A stretch of 64,000 nt of DNA from Amycolatopsis sp. 2-15 (GCF_030285625.1 NZ_CP127294.1:9928001-9992000), one strand, 5' to 3'; counted from the stretch's first letter, positions 26,116 through 35,279 are shown. The notes: generated by a model not told the origin, from the sequence alone. Numbers and translations: made by a program.

Positions 26116-27285
26116 ATGCGCGAACACATCGTGATGGTCGGCAGCACCGCGCCGAGCCACATCTACCCGTCCCTGGGCGTCATCGCCGAGCTCGTGCGGC
26201 GCGGACACCGGGTGAGCTACGTGGTGGGATCACCCCTTGAATCGCTGGTCGCCCCGACGGGCGCCCGCGTCGTCACCCACCCGACCCTCCTGCCCCTCGG
26301 CGAGGCCGGCGTGTGGCCCGACGACCCGGCCGACGCCATGCGCGTCTTCCTGGACGAGGCGATCGCCGTGCACCCACTGCTCCAGTCGACGTTCGACGGC
26401 GACCGCCCCGACCTGGTCCTCTACGACATCGGCGGCCTCGGCGCGCCCCTGCTCGCGTCCCGGTACGGCGTGCCCGCCGTGCAGCTGTCGCCGACGTTGG
26501 TGGCGTGGGAGGGCTACGACGAGGACATGAGTTCGGTGATGGACCCGATCAAGGCTTCACCGTCCGGTGTGGACTACGCCCGCACGATGACCGCGTGGCT
26601 GCGGGAAAACGGTGAGACCGAGGACGCCTGGACCTGGCTGGGACACCCGTCTCAGGTGCTGTCACTCATTCCGCGCGCGATGCAGCCCAACGCCTCGCGC
26701 GTCGGCTCGCATGTCCAGTTCGTCGGACCGTGCCTGTCACCCGATCGACTGGCGGAGCCGTGGACACCGCCTTCGTCCGGGAAGCCGGTGCTGCTGGTGT
26801 CTTTCGGGACGGCGTTCACCGATCAGCTGCCGGTGTACCGGGCTTGCCTTTCGGCTTTCGCGGATTCACCCTGGCACGTCGTGATGTCGATCGGCGTCTT
26901 CGTGTCCGCTTCGGGCCTGGGGCCACTGCCACCGTCGTTCGAGGTGCACTCCCGCGTCCCCCAGCTCGCGGTGCTGTCGGCGGCCTCGGCCTTCATCACC
27001 CACGCCGGGATGGGCAGCTGCACGGAAGCGCTCTGGTACGGCGTCCCCACGGTGGCCATCCCGCAGGCCGCCGACCAGTTCGGCAACGCCGCGCAACTGC
27101 AGGCCCTGGGCGTCGGACGGCACCTGCCCGCTTCGTCGGTGACCGCGGCTTCTTTGCGCTCGGCGGTGGCCGAGGTCGCGGGCTCCGCCGAGGTGGCCGC
27201 CCGGCTGTCGTCGCTGTCCACGGAAATCCGCGCCCACGGCGGTATTCCGGCGGCGACTGATGCGGTGGAGGCGTTCTTGAAGTAA
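26116..27285 (+). CDS. Macrolide-type glycosyltransferase (MGT/OleD-like, GT1)
   Basis: A protein of 389 aa. The N-terminal Rossmann half begins MREHIVMVGSTAPSHIYPSLGVIAELVRRGHRVSYVV, the form seen in OleI/OleD/Mgt, where the His near the first strand end is the catalytic base (here within APSHIYPSL). The C-terminal donor site has ITHAGMGSCTEALWYGVPTVAIPQAADQFGNA (UDP-sugar contacts). Such enzymes inactivate macrolides by glucosylating the desosamine 2'-OH. ATG 26116 has AAAGGA upstream. Preceded by a leader peptide with an RLR motif, which supports an antibiotic-inducible resistance role. Confidence 0.9.
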   Translation: MREHIVMVGSTAPSHIYPSLGVIAELVRRGHRVSYVVGSPLESLVAPTGARVVTHPTLLPLGEAGVWPDDPADAMRVFLDEAIAVHPLLQSTFDGDRPDLVLYDIGGLGAPLLASRYGVPAVQLSPTLVAWEGYDEDMSSVMDPIKASPSGVDYARTMTAWLRENGETEDAWTWLGHPSQVLSLIPRAMQPNASRVGSHVQFVGPCLSPDRLAEPWTPPSSGKPVLLVSFGTAFTDQLPVYRACLSAFADSPWHVVMSIGVFVSASGLGPLPPSFEVHSRVPQLAVLSAASAFITHAGMGSCTEALWYGVPTVAIPQAADQFGNAAQLQALGVGRHLPASSVTAASLRSAVAEVAGSAEVAARLSSLSTEIRAHGGIPAATDAVEAFLK

Positions 27286-27299
27286 CCCACACGCGTACC

Positions 27300-27337
27300 G
27301 CGAATACCTCGGCGGTAATCATCGCCGAGGTATTCGC
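27300..27337 (+). terminator. Terminator of the glycosyltransferase gene
   Basis: A perfect 15-bp inverted repeat (GCGAATACCTCGGCG at 27300-27314, complement at 27323-27337, 8-nt loop), 15 nt after the stop. Confidence 0.85.
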
Positions 27338-27470
27338 ATACTCTCACTGGTCTATTCGTGTCTCCCCATTCACTCGACACCACGAAGCGCGATTCACCGA
27401 CTCAGCGGTACGAACATCCCCGAAAACCCGAGGACGATCAATGGATTGCCGAGGGGACCAGAGGGGATAA

Positions 27471-28529
27471 ATGAAACACTACGCAAGCTGCGAACGCGCC
27501 CGAAGCCGTACCTGCCAGTGCCAGATGTGCTGTGGCACCGAACATGGCTGGACCGGATCGATAGAATTGGCCAAGGCATCGGATCCGCGGGCACGACAGG
27601 AGCTACGCGGCGCCGCCGACAAAGCATGGCATGCCTCCACCGCCGATAAATCCCGTCCATCTCAGCGTGCGACCTACCCTCAGAAGGCGGCGGCCATCGA
27701 CAGCACAGTGGCCGAGATCATCGATTTCCTCGCGCAGGAATATGCCGAAAAGCCCCCACGAACCCATCGAGCAGCGGAACTCGTATCTGACAATTCAAGC
27801 GACATCCGCACCGCCGGAAACACCGTTATCGACAATAATCACCCGGAGCTGTCACGCCAGATCCACTCGGAGCCACATCAGGCTGAGACACGTCAGGCGG
27901 AGGGCTGGGGAGGTCCGCCCGAGGCCACCGCCGGGAGGCGCGGACAAGGAGCCGGCGATGACAGTGGCACCGGCGAGATCTCACGCAGCTCCTCGGAATA
28001 CGGCACCGTCGAGAAGATCGAGCAGCTCGGCAACGCGCTGACCGACGTGGCGCTGAAGGATATCGAGCGAGCTCACCAGGGCCCCGTACCGGAATCGACC
28101 AAAGTGGCTCTCGCAGACCACTTCTGGTGCGATCTGCTCGCGCAGATCGCGCACGTGATAGACGAGGGTCTCACCCTGTTCGACAACCTGCCGGACCGGG
28201 CGACCGCGCTCATCCTGGCGAGCCGCGAGGAAGACCGACGGCTTCCGCTCGAAGAATTCGTGGTCAAAGTAGCAGTCAAGAGTGTATGGACGCTGATCAA
28301 GTCGCTGACGCCGCTTGGTTGGATCAACGGGTTCCGCAAGGCCCTGCCGATCATACGGATCCTGGCGGTGCTGATCTGCAAGTCCCCGGAGCGACATGAG
28401 GCGGTGGTGCGGTACTGCGTGGACCCGCTGACAACACTGCTGACCAATGAGGTGAAGAAGCGGCTGGTCAAGACCCTGAGCGACTGGTTGCCTCGCTTGG
28501 TGGGCGAGCCAGGACTCGCGGCGGCATGA
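27471..28529 (+). CDS. Unrecognised protein with N-terminal Cys cluster and C-terminal helical domain
   Basis: A protein of 352 aa that I cannot assign. Residues 7-25 hold C7, C15, C17, C20, C21 and H25 (SCERARSRTCQCQMCCGTEHGW), a zinc-ribbon-like cluster. A polar, disordered middle follows (about 60-170), then a helical domain of about 175-350 with hydrophobic stretches (SVWTLIKSLTPLGWINGF, IIRILAVLIC). GC content, especially of the first half, is visibly lower than in the flanking genes, which suggests acquisition by transfer. AGAGGGGA precedes the ATG, whose A directly follows the TAA of a 9-codon upstream reading frame (27441-27470, itself with a GAGGA site). Confidence 0.7.
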   Translation: MKHYASCERARSRTCQCQMCCGTEHGWTGSIELAKASDPRARQELRGAADKAWHASTADKSRPSQRATYPQKAAAIDSTVAEIIDFLAQEYAEKPPRTHRAAELVSDNSSDIRTAGNTVIDNNHPELSRQIHSEPHQAETRQAEGWGGPPEATAGRRGQGAGDDSGTGEISRSSSEYGTVEKIEQLGNALTDVALKDIERAHQGPVPESTKVALADHFWCDLLAQIAHVIDEGLTLFDNLPDRATALILASREEDRRLPLEEFVVKVAVKSVWTLIKSLTPLGWINGFRKALPIIRILAVLICKSPERHEAVVRYCVDPLTTLLTNEVKKRLVKTLSDWLPRLVGEPGLAAA

Positions 28530-28565
28530 GCAGTTACGTAGAGACGGCACCTCGCCATTGACCAA

Positions 28566-30290
28566 TCAAGCCCTGATCTCGTTCAAGTAGTTGTAGATCG
28601 TGTACCGGGTCACGTCCAGGTGCGTGGCCAGGTGGTCCACCGCGTCCTTGATGAGGAAGAACCCCGCCTCGTCCAGTTCGCGCACGACGGCGGCCTTGTG
28701 GCGCTTCTTCATGAGGTCCACGGGGATGCCCGCCTTGCCGATGGCGCGCTCGACCAGGAAGCGTTGCAGGCTGTCGACGTCGGGCGGGAACGTCTCGGGC
28801 CGCGAGGCGGGCGCGTCCGGGGAAGGCGACGTTTCGCTGTTCACGCACAGGCAGCCGACCGCCACGCCGTCGGCGTCGCGGAGGAACAGGGTGGACGAGC
28901 GGATCGCGCGGCCATCCGGCCCGTGGGTGCGGTAGTTGGTCAGGTCCTGGGTGGTGCCACGGCGGACGAGGCCCAGCAGGAAATCCGTCATGGGCCCGCC
29001 GACGGAGCGGCCGGTGACGTCGCCCGCGATGGCGACGATGGAGTCGGGCAGGCGGGACAGGTCGTGGAGCAGGACCTCGTTGCCGGGGCCCAGCATGGTG
29101 GCCAGGCCGTCGACGGCGGGGATCAGGGCGGCCAGCAACGCGTGTGTCGCGCCACCTGAGACCACCGACGGAAAGGTCACCGAAGTACCCGGGTGCAGGA
29201 GACTTTCCAAAGCGGACCGGACGGCCTCGGCCGCGGAAACGGGCGTCGAGGCGTGCGGTGAGAGGCGGACGTGTTCCGGCCGCACCGTCGCCGCGATGCC
29301 GGCCGCCGACAGAGCCGCGCCCACCTGTTCCGCGGGGTGGCCGGGCAGCTCGAACGCCAGGATCCCGGCGCGACGGTCCACTGCGGACACGATCGACGCG
29401 CCCAGCGACAGCAGCACCTCTTCCAGCTCAGCCACGCGCTCACTCACGCGCAGAGCGATCGCTCCGACACCCGCCTCCTCCACCAGCTCCAAAGCCGCCG
29501 CGAAGGCGCCCGACGTGATGGGGCTGAGGTTCGAGATCGACCAGCCGGCGGCGGTCGTGTCGGCGGGGTGGATCTCGTCGTCGAACAGGCCGGGGTCACG
29601 CGCGCCCGTCCAGCCGGACAGGATCGGGTCCATGCGCTCCAGCGCGCGGTCGGACAGCACCGCGAAGCCCGTGCCCCAGCCGGCCCGCAGCCACTTCTGG
29701 CCGCCGACCACGAGCACGTCCGCGACCTCCCACGGCGCCTCGATCACGCCGAAACCCTGGATCCCGTCGACGACCAGCAGCCGGTCGCCCACCACCTCGC
29801 GCAACGCGGCGAGGTCGGCGCGGTAGCCGGTGCGGAAGTCGACGGCACTCACCGACACGACCGTCGTCTCGGGCGTCAACGCCTCAGCCACCCGCGAAGC
29901 AGTCACAGGCCCGGCTGGCAGCCGCCGCAGGACCACCCGCCCAGCCTGCGAAGCACGTGCCCACGGATACGTGTTCGCCGGGAACTCCCCTGCCGAGACC
30001 AGCACCTCACCGTGGGAGTTGAACGCCGCCTGGAACAACCCCAGGCTCGTGTGCGGCAGCAGCACAGTGTGGTCGGTGTCGCTGCCGCACAGCCGCGCCG
30101 CGGCCGCCTTCGCGCGCGTCTCCTGGCGCATCAGCTCGTCCACAGTGGACGGGCCGGCCTTCGTCGCGGCTTCCAGCAGGTTCGCCGTGGTGTCGAGCAC
30201 CGCGTGCGACGGCGGCCCGAACCGCGCGAAGTCGAGGTAGCCGGCGGGCTCGTCGAACTGCAGCAGGTACCGGGGCGAGATCCGCGTCAC
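28566..30290 (-). CDS. Class V aminotransferase fused to a YheO-type PAS-HTH regulator
   Basis: A protein of 574 aa. Residues 1 to about 365 are a fold-type I class V (SufS/Egt-like) PLP enzyme: cofactor Asp in [11 protein letters not shown] (D175), Schiff-base Lys in [13 protein letters not shown] (K199), then [20 protein letters not shown]. Residues of about 385-490 match the YheO PAS-like domain ([37 protein letters not shown]), and 515-572 the YheO HTH ([41 protein letters not shown]). This is the reverse order of MocR regulators. GTG 30290 overlaps the ATPase stop by 4 nt, making it the last gene of an amino-acid importer operon. Confidence 0.92.
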   Translation of the reverse strand: MTRISPRYLLQFDEPAGYLDFARFGPPSHAVLDTTANLLEAATKAGPSTVDELMRQETRAKAAAARLCGSDTDHTVLLPHTSLGLFQAAFNSHGEVLVSAGEFPANTYPWARASQAGRVVLRRLPAGPVTASRVAEALTPETTVVSVSAVDFRTGYRADLAALREVVGDRLLVVDGIQGFGVIEAPWEVADVLVVGGQKWLRAGWGTGFAVLSDRALERMDPILSGWTGARDPGLFDDEIHPADTTAAGWSISNLSPITSGAFAAALELVEEAGVGAIALRVSERVAELEEVLLSLGASIVSAVDRRAGILAFELPGHPAEQVGAALSAAGIAATVRPEHVRLSPHASTPVSAAEAVRSALESLLHPGTSVTFPSVVSGGATHALLAALIPAVDGLATMLGPGNEVLLHDLSRLPDSIVAIAGDVTGRSVGGPMTDFLLGLVRRGTTQDLTNYRTHGPDGRAIRSSTLFLRDADGVAVGCLCVNSETSPSPDAPASRPETFPPDVDSLQRFLVERAIGKAGIPVDLMKKRHKAAVVRELDEAGFFLIKDAVDHLATHLDVTRYTIYNYLNEIRA

Positions 30291-31054
30291 GAGAGGACCC
30301 GCGCGAGGAACTGGCGGGTGCGCTCGTGCTCCGGGTTCTTCAGCACGGTCTCGGGCGGGCCCGTCTCGACCACCGCACCGTCGGCGAGGAACACCACCTC
30401 GTCGGCCGCCTCGGCGGCGAAGGCCATCTCGTGCGTCACGACCACCATCGTCATCCCCTCCCGCGCCAACGTACCCATCACCGCCAGCACCTCCCCCACC
30501 AGCTCCGGGTCGAGCGCCGACGTCGGCTCGTCGAACAACATCAGCTTCGGCTTCATCGCCAGCGACCGCGCGATCGCCACGCGCTGCTGCTGCCCGCCGG
30601 AAAGCTGCGCCGGGTACGCGTCCGCGCGGTGGGCGAGGCCCACGCGGTCCAGCAGCTCCAACGCCTCCGCGCGGGCCTGCGCCGGGTTCGTCCCGAGCAC
30701 GCGCACCGGCCCCTCGACCACGTTCTCCAGCGCCGTCCGGTGCCCGAACAGGTTGAACCGCTGGAACACCATGCCGATGTCGCGGCGCTGGCGAGCGACG
30801 TCCTTTTCGCGCAGCTCGTACAGCTTCCCGCCGCGCAGCCGGAAGCCGATCGGCTCGCCGTCGACCCACACCTGCCCGGCGTCGATGGTCTCGAGGTGGT
30901 TGAGGCACCTGAGAAAGGTGCTCTTGCCCGCCCCCGACGGCCCGAGCAAGCACACCACCTGCCCCCGGCGTACCTCCAGGTCGATGCCCTTGAGCACCTC
31001 GGTGTTCCCGTAGCTCTTGCGCACGCCGACGGCACGCAGCAGTGGTTCAGACAC
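30287..31054 (-). CDS. Polar amino acid ABC transporter ATP-binding protein (GlnQ type)
   Basis: A protein of about 255 aa. Walker [39 protein letters not shown], signature [18 protein letters not shown], Walker [17 protein letters not shown] and H-loop VTHEMAFA are complete and typical of GlnQ/HisP. An unusual insertion after [14 protein letters not shown] ([15 protein letters not shown]) is shared by a subgroup. GTG 31054 is preferred because GAGGAG lies 5 nt upstream; the start lies inside the permease gene (8-nt overlap). Confidence 0.94.
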   Translation of the reverse strand: MSEPLLRAVGVRKSYGNTEVLKGIDLEVRRGQVVCLLGPSGAGKSTFLRCLNHLETIDAGQVWVDGEPIGFRLRGGKLYELREKDVARQRRDIGMVFQRFNLFGHRTALENVVEGPVRVLGTNPAQARAEALELLDRVGLAHRADAYPAQLSGGQQQRVAIARSLAMKPKLMLFDEPTSALDPELVGEVLAVMGTLAREGMTMVVVTHEMAFAAEAADEVVFLADGAVVETGPPETVLKNPEHERTRQFLARVLS

Positions 31055-31940
31055 GGGCACTCCTCACGAGCGGCATCCCCCGCAACGCCTTCCCCACCCT
31101 CGCCGCGGGCCCGCGATCGGCCGCGCCGAACGAGCGTTCCAGGTAGTGCTGCCCAACGCCGGCCACGGTCACCACGACCATGTACCAGATCGCGGCCGCG
31201 ATGAGCGTTTCCATGACCAGCAGGTTGTTGGACGAGATGTTGTTGGCCGCGTGGATCAGCTCGGTCACGCCGATCACCGACGCCATCGACGTGCCCTTGA
31301 GCATGTTGATGAAGTCGTTGCCGGTCGGCGGGATGATCACGCGCATGGCCTGCGGCAGCACCACGCGCCGCAGCGTCGCGCCCGGCGTCATGCCGATGGA
31401 CTTCGCGGCCTCGGTCTGTCCGACGTCCACACTGGTCAGCCCCGCGCGCACGATCTCGGCCATGTAGGCGCTTTCGTTCAAGGCCAAACCGAGCAGCGCC
31501 GCGGTGAACGCGCTGATCAGCACGTTCGTCTGCTCGTGGACGAGGTAACCGCCGAAGGGCAGCGGGATCGAGATCGTCGGAAAGATCAGCGCGAGGTTGT
31601 ACCAGATCAGGATCTGCAGCAGCACCGGAAGCCCGCGGAAGAGCCAGATGTACGCGGCCGCGAACCACTTCGCCACCGGGTTGGCGCTGCGGCGCAACAG
31701 GGCGATCAGGATGCCGAGCACGATCGCCACGGCCTGCGAGATCACCGCGAGCACCACGGTGTTGAGCAGCCCGACGGCCATCACGCGGTAGAACACGAAG
31801 TCGGGCACCGAGTCCCACTCGATCTGGGCCTGCGCGAGCGCGAACCCCAGCAGCACGAGCAGGGCGACGATGACCATCGCGCTGACCCAGCGGCCCCAGT
31901 GTTTCAGCCGGACGATCGGCAGCGGCTCAGCTCCCGCCAT
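31047..31940 (-). CDS. Polar amino acid ABC transporter permease (HisMQ type)
   Basis: A protein of 297 aa. After a 15-aa cytoplasmic start come five to six membrane helices with the HisMQ signatures [70 protein letters not shown] and the EAA-type loop [33 protein letters not shown]. One permease gene implies a homodimer. It overlaps the binding-protein gene upstream by 14 nt and the ATPase gene downstream by 8 nt. Confidence 0.94.
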   Translation of the reverse strand: MAGAEPLPIVRLKHWGRWVSAMVIVALLVLLGFALAQAQIEWDSVPDFVFYRVMAVGLLNTVVLAVISQAVAIVLGILIALLRRSANPVAKWFAAAYIWLFRGLPVLLQILIWYNLALIFPTISIPLPFGGYLVHEQTNVLISAFTAALLGLALNESAYMAEIVRAGLTSVDVGQTEAAKSIGMTPGATLRRVVLPQAMRVIIPPTGNDFINMLKGTSMASVIGVTELIHAANNISSNNLLVMETLIAAAIWYMVVVTVAGVGQHYLERSFGAADRGPAARVGKALRGMPLVRSARV

Positions 31941-32889
31941 TGACGGCCGCCTCCTTGACCGCGCCCTGCTCCACGCCCCAGGCCTGCAGGATCTTGCCGT
32001 ACGTACCGTCGGTGACGAGCTCCTGCAGCGCCTGCTTCACGGCGTCGCGCAGCTTCGTGTTGCTCTTGGTGAAGCCGATCCCGTACGGCCCGCCCTCGAT
32101 CGGCGCGCCCGGCACGACCTCGAAGAACTTGCCGTCGCCCGCGGTGCGCGAGATGTAGACGGCGCTGGGCAGGTCGTTGAGGATCGCGGCGACGCGGCCG
32201 GTGCGCAGCTGGTTCTGGTTCTGCGTGTCGGAGTCGGTGGCTGTGACAGTGATCGCCGGCTTGCCTGCCTGCGTGCACTTGGTGCTCTGCGCGGCGGCGA
32301 ACTTCTGGTGGCTCGTGCCCTGCACCACGGCGACGTTCTTGCCGCACAGCGTGTCCGGCCCAGTGATGGCGTCGGGGTTGCCCTTGCGGACCATGATCGT
32401 GATACCAGAGGAGAAGTAGTCGACGAAGTCGATCTGCTGCTGGCGTTCTTTGGTGTCGTTCATCGCGGCCATGGTCAGGTCCACGCGGCCGGACTGCAAG
32501 CTCGTGATCAGCGAGCCGAACGCCATGTCCTGATAGGACACCGTGACACCCAGCTTCGCGCCGATCGCCTTGGCCAGGTCCACCTCGTAGCCGATCGGCG
32601 TCTTGCCGTCGCTCGAGTAGAAGTTGTTGGGCGCCGACTGGATGTTCGACGCGAGGTGCAGCGTCTTGACCTGCGCGACGGCCGGCGGCAGGGCGGCGGT
32701 GAGCTGCGCGTCCGGCTTCACGGCGGCGATGAGCGCGGCGTTGTCCGGGATCGGCGAGGCTCCCCCGCCGGCCGGCTGCTGCGTGCCGCAGGCGCCGTCG
32801 GGACCACCTCCGCAGGCCGCGGTGACGAGGGCGAGCGCACCGGTCAGCAGGGCGGCCTGCCAGGCGCGGGTACGGGACGGCGACGGCAT
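31927..32889 (-). CDS. Amino acid ABC transporter substrate-binding lipoprotein
   Basis: A protein of 320 aa. Signal MPSPSRTRAWQAALLTGALALVTAAC with a lipidated Cys, then a family 3 binding protein: TPIGYEVDLAKAIGAKLGVTVSYQDMAFGSLITSLQSGRVDLTMAAMNDTKERQQQIDFVDYF, CGKNVAVVQGTS, YGIGFTKSNTKLRDAVKQALQELV. First gene of a tightly overlapping operon: binding protein, permease, ATPase, aminotransferase-regulator fusion. GGAGG lies before ATG 32889. A large palindrome upstream probably governs it. Confidence 0.93.
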   Translation of the reverse strand: MPSPSRTRAWQAALLTGALALVTAACGGGPDGACGTQQPAGGGASPIPDNAALIAAVKPDAQLTAALPPAVAQVKTLHLASNIQSAPNNFYSSDGKTPIGYEVDLAKAIGAKLGVTVSYQDMAFGSLITSLQSGRVDLTMAAMNDTKERQQQIDFVDYFSSGITIMVRKGNPDAITGPDTLCGKNVAVVQGTSHQKFAAAQSTKCTQAGKPAITVTATDSDTQNQNQLRTGRVAAILNDLPSAVYISRTAGDGKFFEVVPGAPIEGGPYGIGFTKSNTKLRDAVKQALQELVTDGTYGKILQAWGVEQGAVKEAAVNGGS

Positions 32890-32926
32890 CAGGGACCTCC
32901 AGGGCGTCGTGATGGGCGGAACGGTA

Positions 32927-32959
32927 CAACTGGTTGTTGAAGTGGTCAACAGTCAGTTG
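32927..32959. promoter_or_regulatory. 33-bp interrupted palindrome between divergent units
   Basis: CAACTG (32927-32932) and CAGTTG (32954-32959) flank TTGTTGA (32934-32940) and TCAACA (32946-32951), forming a nested inverted repeat about 40 nt from the amino-acid-importer start and about 30 nt from the dehydrogenase start. It probably controls both. The YheO-type fusion protein of the operon is one candidate binder. Confidence 0.6.
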
Positions 32960-32987
32960 AAATTCGCTGGTCCGATAAGGTTCGATC

Positions 32988-33968
32988 ATGCGCATCGGAG
33001 TGCTCGGAGCCGCCGGAATCGTGCCGGAAGCCCTGCTCAAGCCGGCCCGGGAGAACCCCGATGTCGACATCGCGGCCATCGCCGCGCGCGACATCTCGCG
33101 TGCCCACGAGTTCGCCGCGAAGCACCGCGTCCCCGAGGTGCACGCGACCTACGAAGAGCTGCTCGCCGACCCGTCCATCGACGCCGTCTACAACCCGACG
33201 CCCAACGGTCTCCACGGCCGCTGGACCCTCGCCGCCCTGGCCGCCGGCAAGCACGTGCTGTGCGAGAAACCCTTCAGCGCCAACGCTTCCGAAGCCCGCC
33301 TAGTCGCCGACGCGGCCGAAGCGGCCGGGCTCGTGGTGATGGAGGCCTTCCACTACCGCTACCACCCGTTCACGCGGCGCATGGAGGAACTGCTCGCCTC
33401 CGGCGAGCTGGGCGAGGTGCAGCACATCGAGACCGCCGTATGCTTCCCGCTGCCGAAGTTCTCCGACATCCGCTACAACCTGTCCCTGGCGGGCGGCGCC
33501 ACCATGGACGCGGGCTGCTACGCCGTCCACATGGCCCGCGTCCTGGGCGGCGCGACCCCCACCGTCGTCGATGCCCGCGCCAAGCTGCGGTCCCCGGAAA
33601 TCGACCGCGCCATGACCGCGTCCCTGCGCTTCCCGTCCAGCGCGACGGGCCGGGTGCGCGCCTCACTGTGGTCCTCGGACGTGCTGCGCATCAGCGCCCG
33701 CGTTGTCTGCAGCGGTGGCGAGCTGCGGGCGATCAACCCGCTCTCCCCGCAGTTCTGGCACCGCCTGTCCGTCCGACGCGGCGATTCCCGCTCAGTGGAA
33801 CGCTTCTCCCACCGGCCTTCGTACGCCTACCAACTCGAAGCCTTCGCGGACGCGGTGTTGCGCGACGTGCCGCCTTTGACGTCACCTGCCGACGCCATCG
33901 AAACCATGACCGCCATCGACGCGATCTACGAAGCCGCCGGCTTGCGCCCCCGCGTCCCCACGTCCTGA
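32988..33968 (+). CDS. Gfo/Idh/MocA family NAD(P)-dependent dehydrogenase
   Basis: A protein of 326 aa. The N-terminal nucleotide-binding fold is MRIGVLGAAGIVPEALLKPARENPDVDIAAIAARD; the EKP motif is in GKHVLCEKPFSANASEA, and MEAFHYRYHPFTRRMEELL plus GGATMDAGCYAVHMARVLGG form the catalytic half (Lys-Asp-His pattern of the family). The substrate is a sugar or cyclitol derivative and cannot be specified. Divergent from the amino-acid importer; its last 43 nt overlap the convergent NADAR gene. Confidence 0.92.
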   Translation: MRIGVLGAAGIVPEALLKPARENPDVDIAAIAARDISRAHEFAAKHRVPEVHATYEELLADPSIDAVYNPTPNGLHGRWTLAALAAGKHVLCEKPFSANASEARLVADAAEAAGLVVMEAFHYRYHPFTRRMEELLASGELGEVQHIETAVCFPLPKFSDIRYNLSLAGGATMDAGCYAVHMARVLGGATPTVVDARAKLRSPEIDRAMTASLRFPSSATGRVRASLWSSDVLRISARVVCSGGELRAINPLSPQFWHRLSVRRGDSRSVERFSHRPSYAYQLEAFADAVLRDVPPLTSPADAIETMTAIDAIYEAAGLRPRVPTS

Positions 33969-34507
33969 CGCACCCTCATCAACGCGAACCCCAGCAGATT
34001 GAGCCCCCGCCACGCGCGGGGCTCGCCCACCCGCTCGTCGTCCGGCGCCAACCCGATCCCCCACACCCGATCCACCGGGCTCGCCTCGACCAGCACGCGC
34101 TCCCCGGTGTTCACCAGGAACTCGGCCAGCCCGGCGTTCTGCCCGAACTTCGCCCCGTTCCCTTCCACGACGATCTCGAACCGGTTGGCGTTCCACACTT
34201 CGTCGCTGAAGCCTCTTACTTCGCGACCGAGCGCCTTCGCCGCGCCCGGATGCACGGCCCGGTGAATCCGCTCCGCCGCGGCCTCATCCCCGAACAGCGT
34301 CGCCTTCCGCCACATCATGTAATGCTCGGCCGTCGCGAACAGCCGCCCACCCACCTCGAACCCCGCCGGCCACCACTGACTCAGACACCCCGCCCCGATC
34401 CGCCCACCCGGCTCCGGCCGGTGCCCCCAGAAGGCCAGATACTTGAACCTCCGCCCCCGGTCCAGGGCACGACAGAGCTCATCGAACGTCCGCGGCTGTG
34501 GTCCCAT
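33926..34507 (-). CDS. NADAR family protein
   Basis: A protein of 193 aa, MGPQPRTFDELCRALDRGRRFKYLAFWGHRP. Family marks: LSQWWPAGFEVGGRLFATAEHYMMWRKATLFGDEAAAERI and GREVRGFSDEVWNANRFEIVVEGNGAKFGQN, ending VWGIGLAPDDERVGEPRAWRGLNLLGFALM. NADAR enzymes cleave N-glycosidic bonds of ADP-ribose adducts or riboflavin-pathway intermediates. The start is ATG 34507. Its 3' end runs 43 nt into the convergent dehydrogenase gene, an unusual tail-to-tail overlap. Confidence 0.92.
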   Translation of the reverse strand: MGPQPRTFDELCRALDRGRRFKYLAFWGHRPEPGGRIGAGCLSQWWPAGFEVGGRLFATAEHYMMWRKATLFGDEAAAERIHRAVHPGAAKALGREVRGFSDEVWNANRFEIVVEGNGAKFGQNAGLAEFLVNTGERVLVEASPVDRVWGIGLAPDDERVGEPRAWRGLNLLGFALMRVRQDVGTRGRKPAAS

Positions 34508-35016
34508 ACCGACAGTGTGAACGAGTCTGGGGAGTTTTGCCCGGGGTTTGCGCAGGTTGACGGGGTTGGGGTGGCTTTGAAGGGGTGTCGCTGAGTGGGA
34601 TTGGGTTGGGGGGTGTTGGTGAGTAGTTCGGCGGTTGTGCGGCTGGGTGAGGGGTGTTGGCGGGGTGGCTGTTTTGGTGTGGGAGTGGGAGTTTGGGCTG
34701 ATCTGACAGCGGAACGCGGCTCGCCCCGGCAGCGCGATTTGCCTCACGGCGGCAACACCGACCGAACCATCATGGTTACGCGAGTCGACCCACGCCGGCA
34801 ACGCTGATCGACCCATCCCTACCGCGCGAAGCGGCTCATCCCAACAACGCAACGCCACACGGCCTCCCGACAGAACCCCCTCCCCACTCCCCCCGGTTCC
34901 CCCCACACAAGCGACACCTTTCCCCCACCACAAAACGCAACAGGCCCTCCCAGCTGCGGGAGACCTCCCACCCCCCTCCCCTTCCCCTCCCGGCTCCCCG
35001 ACAAGAAGCCTCAGCG

Positions 35017-35074
35017 CGGTTCGGGGCTGGTTGTCAAGGTACTCTTTCCCGCCTTGACAACCAGCCCCGAACCG
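35017..35074. repeat. Hairpin A: 23-bp perfect inverted repeat
   Basis: Arms 35017-35039 and 35052-35074; loop TACTCTTTCCCG (35040-35051). The central GTCAAGG-loop-CCTTGAC unit is the exact reverse complement of the centre of hairpin B at 35236-35261. Confidence 0.85.
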
Positions 35075-35217
35075 TAGCCACAATTGTCGGCTTCGGGGAG
35101 CTCTCGCCAAGTGCTGTTGTCTTTCACCGTTAGGCGAGGGGTGTTCAGTGGGGGAGGAAAGACCCGCCTACGGCGGAAAAGATATGCATATATCACCACC
35201 CCGATTTTTCTATCGTT

Positions 35218-35279
35218 CTACGGTGCTCGCTTTGCGTCAAGGCGGGAAAGAGTACCTTGACACAAAGCAAGCACCGTAG
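35218..35279. repeat. Hairpin B: 25-bp inverted repeat with loop complementary to hairpin A
   Basis: Arms 35218-35242 and 35255-35279 match at 23 of 25 positions (the two differences allow G-T pairing). The loop CGGGAAAGAGTA (35243-35254) is the reverse complement of the loop of hairpin A. The outer stem sequence differs from that of A. Confidence 0.85.

Noticed and set aside
28620..31013. Several long plus-strand frames opposite the aminotransferase fusion and ABC ATPase genes
   Set aside because: They are the reverse-complement reading of well-defined minus-strand proteins.
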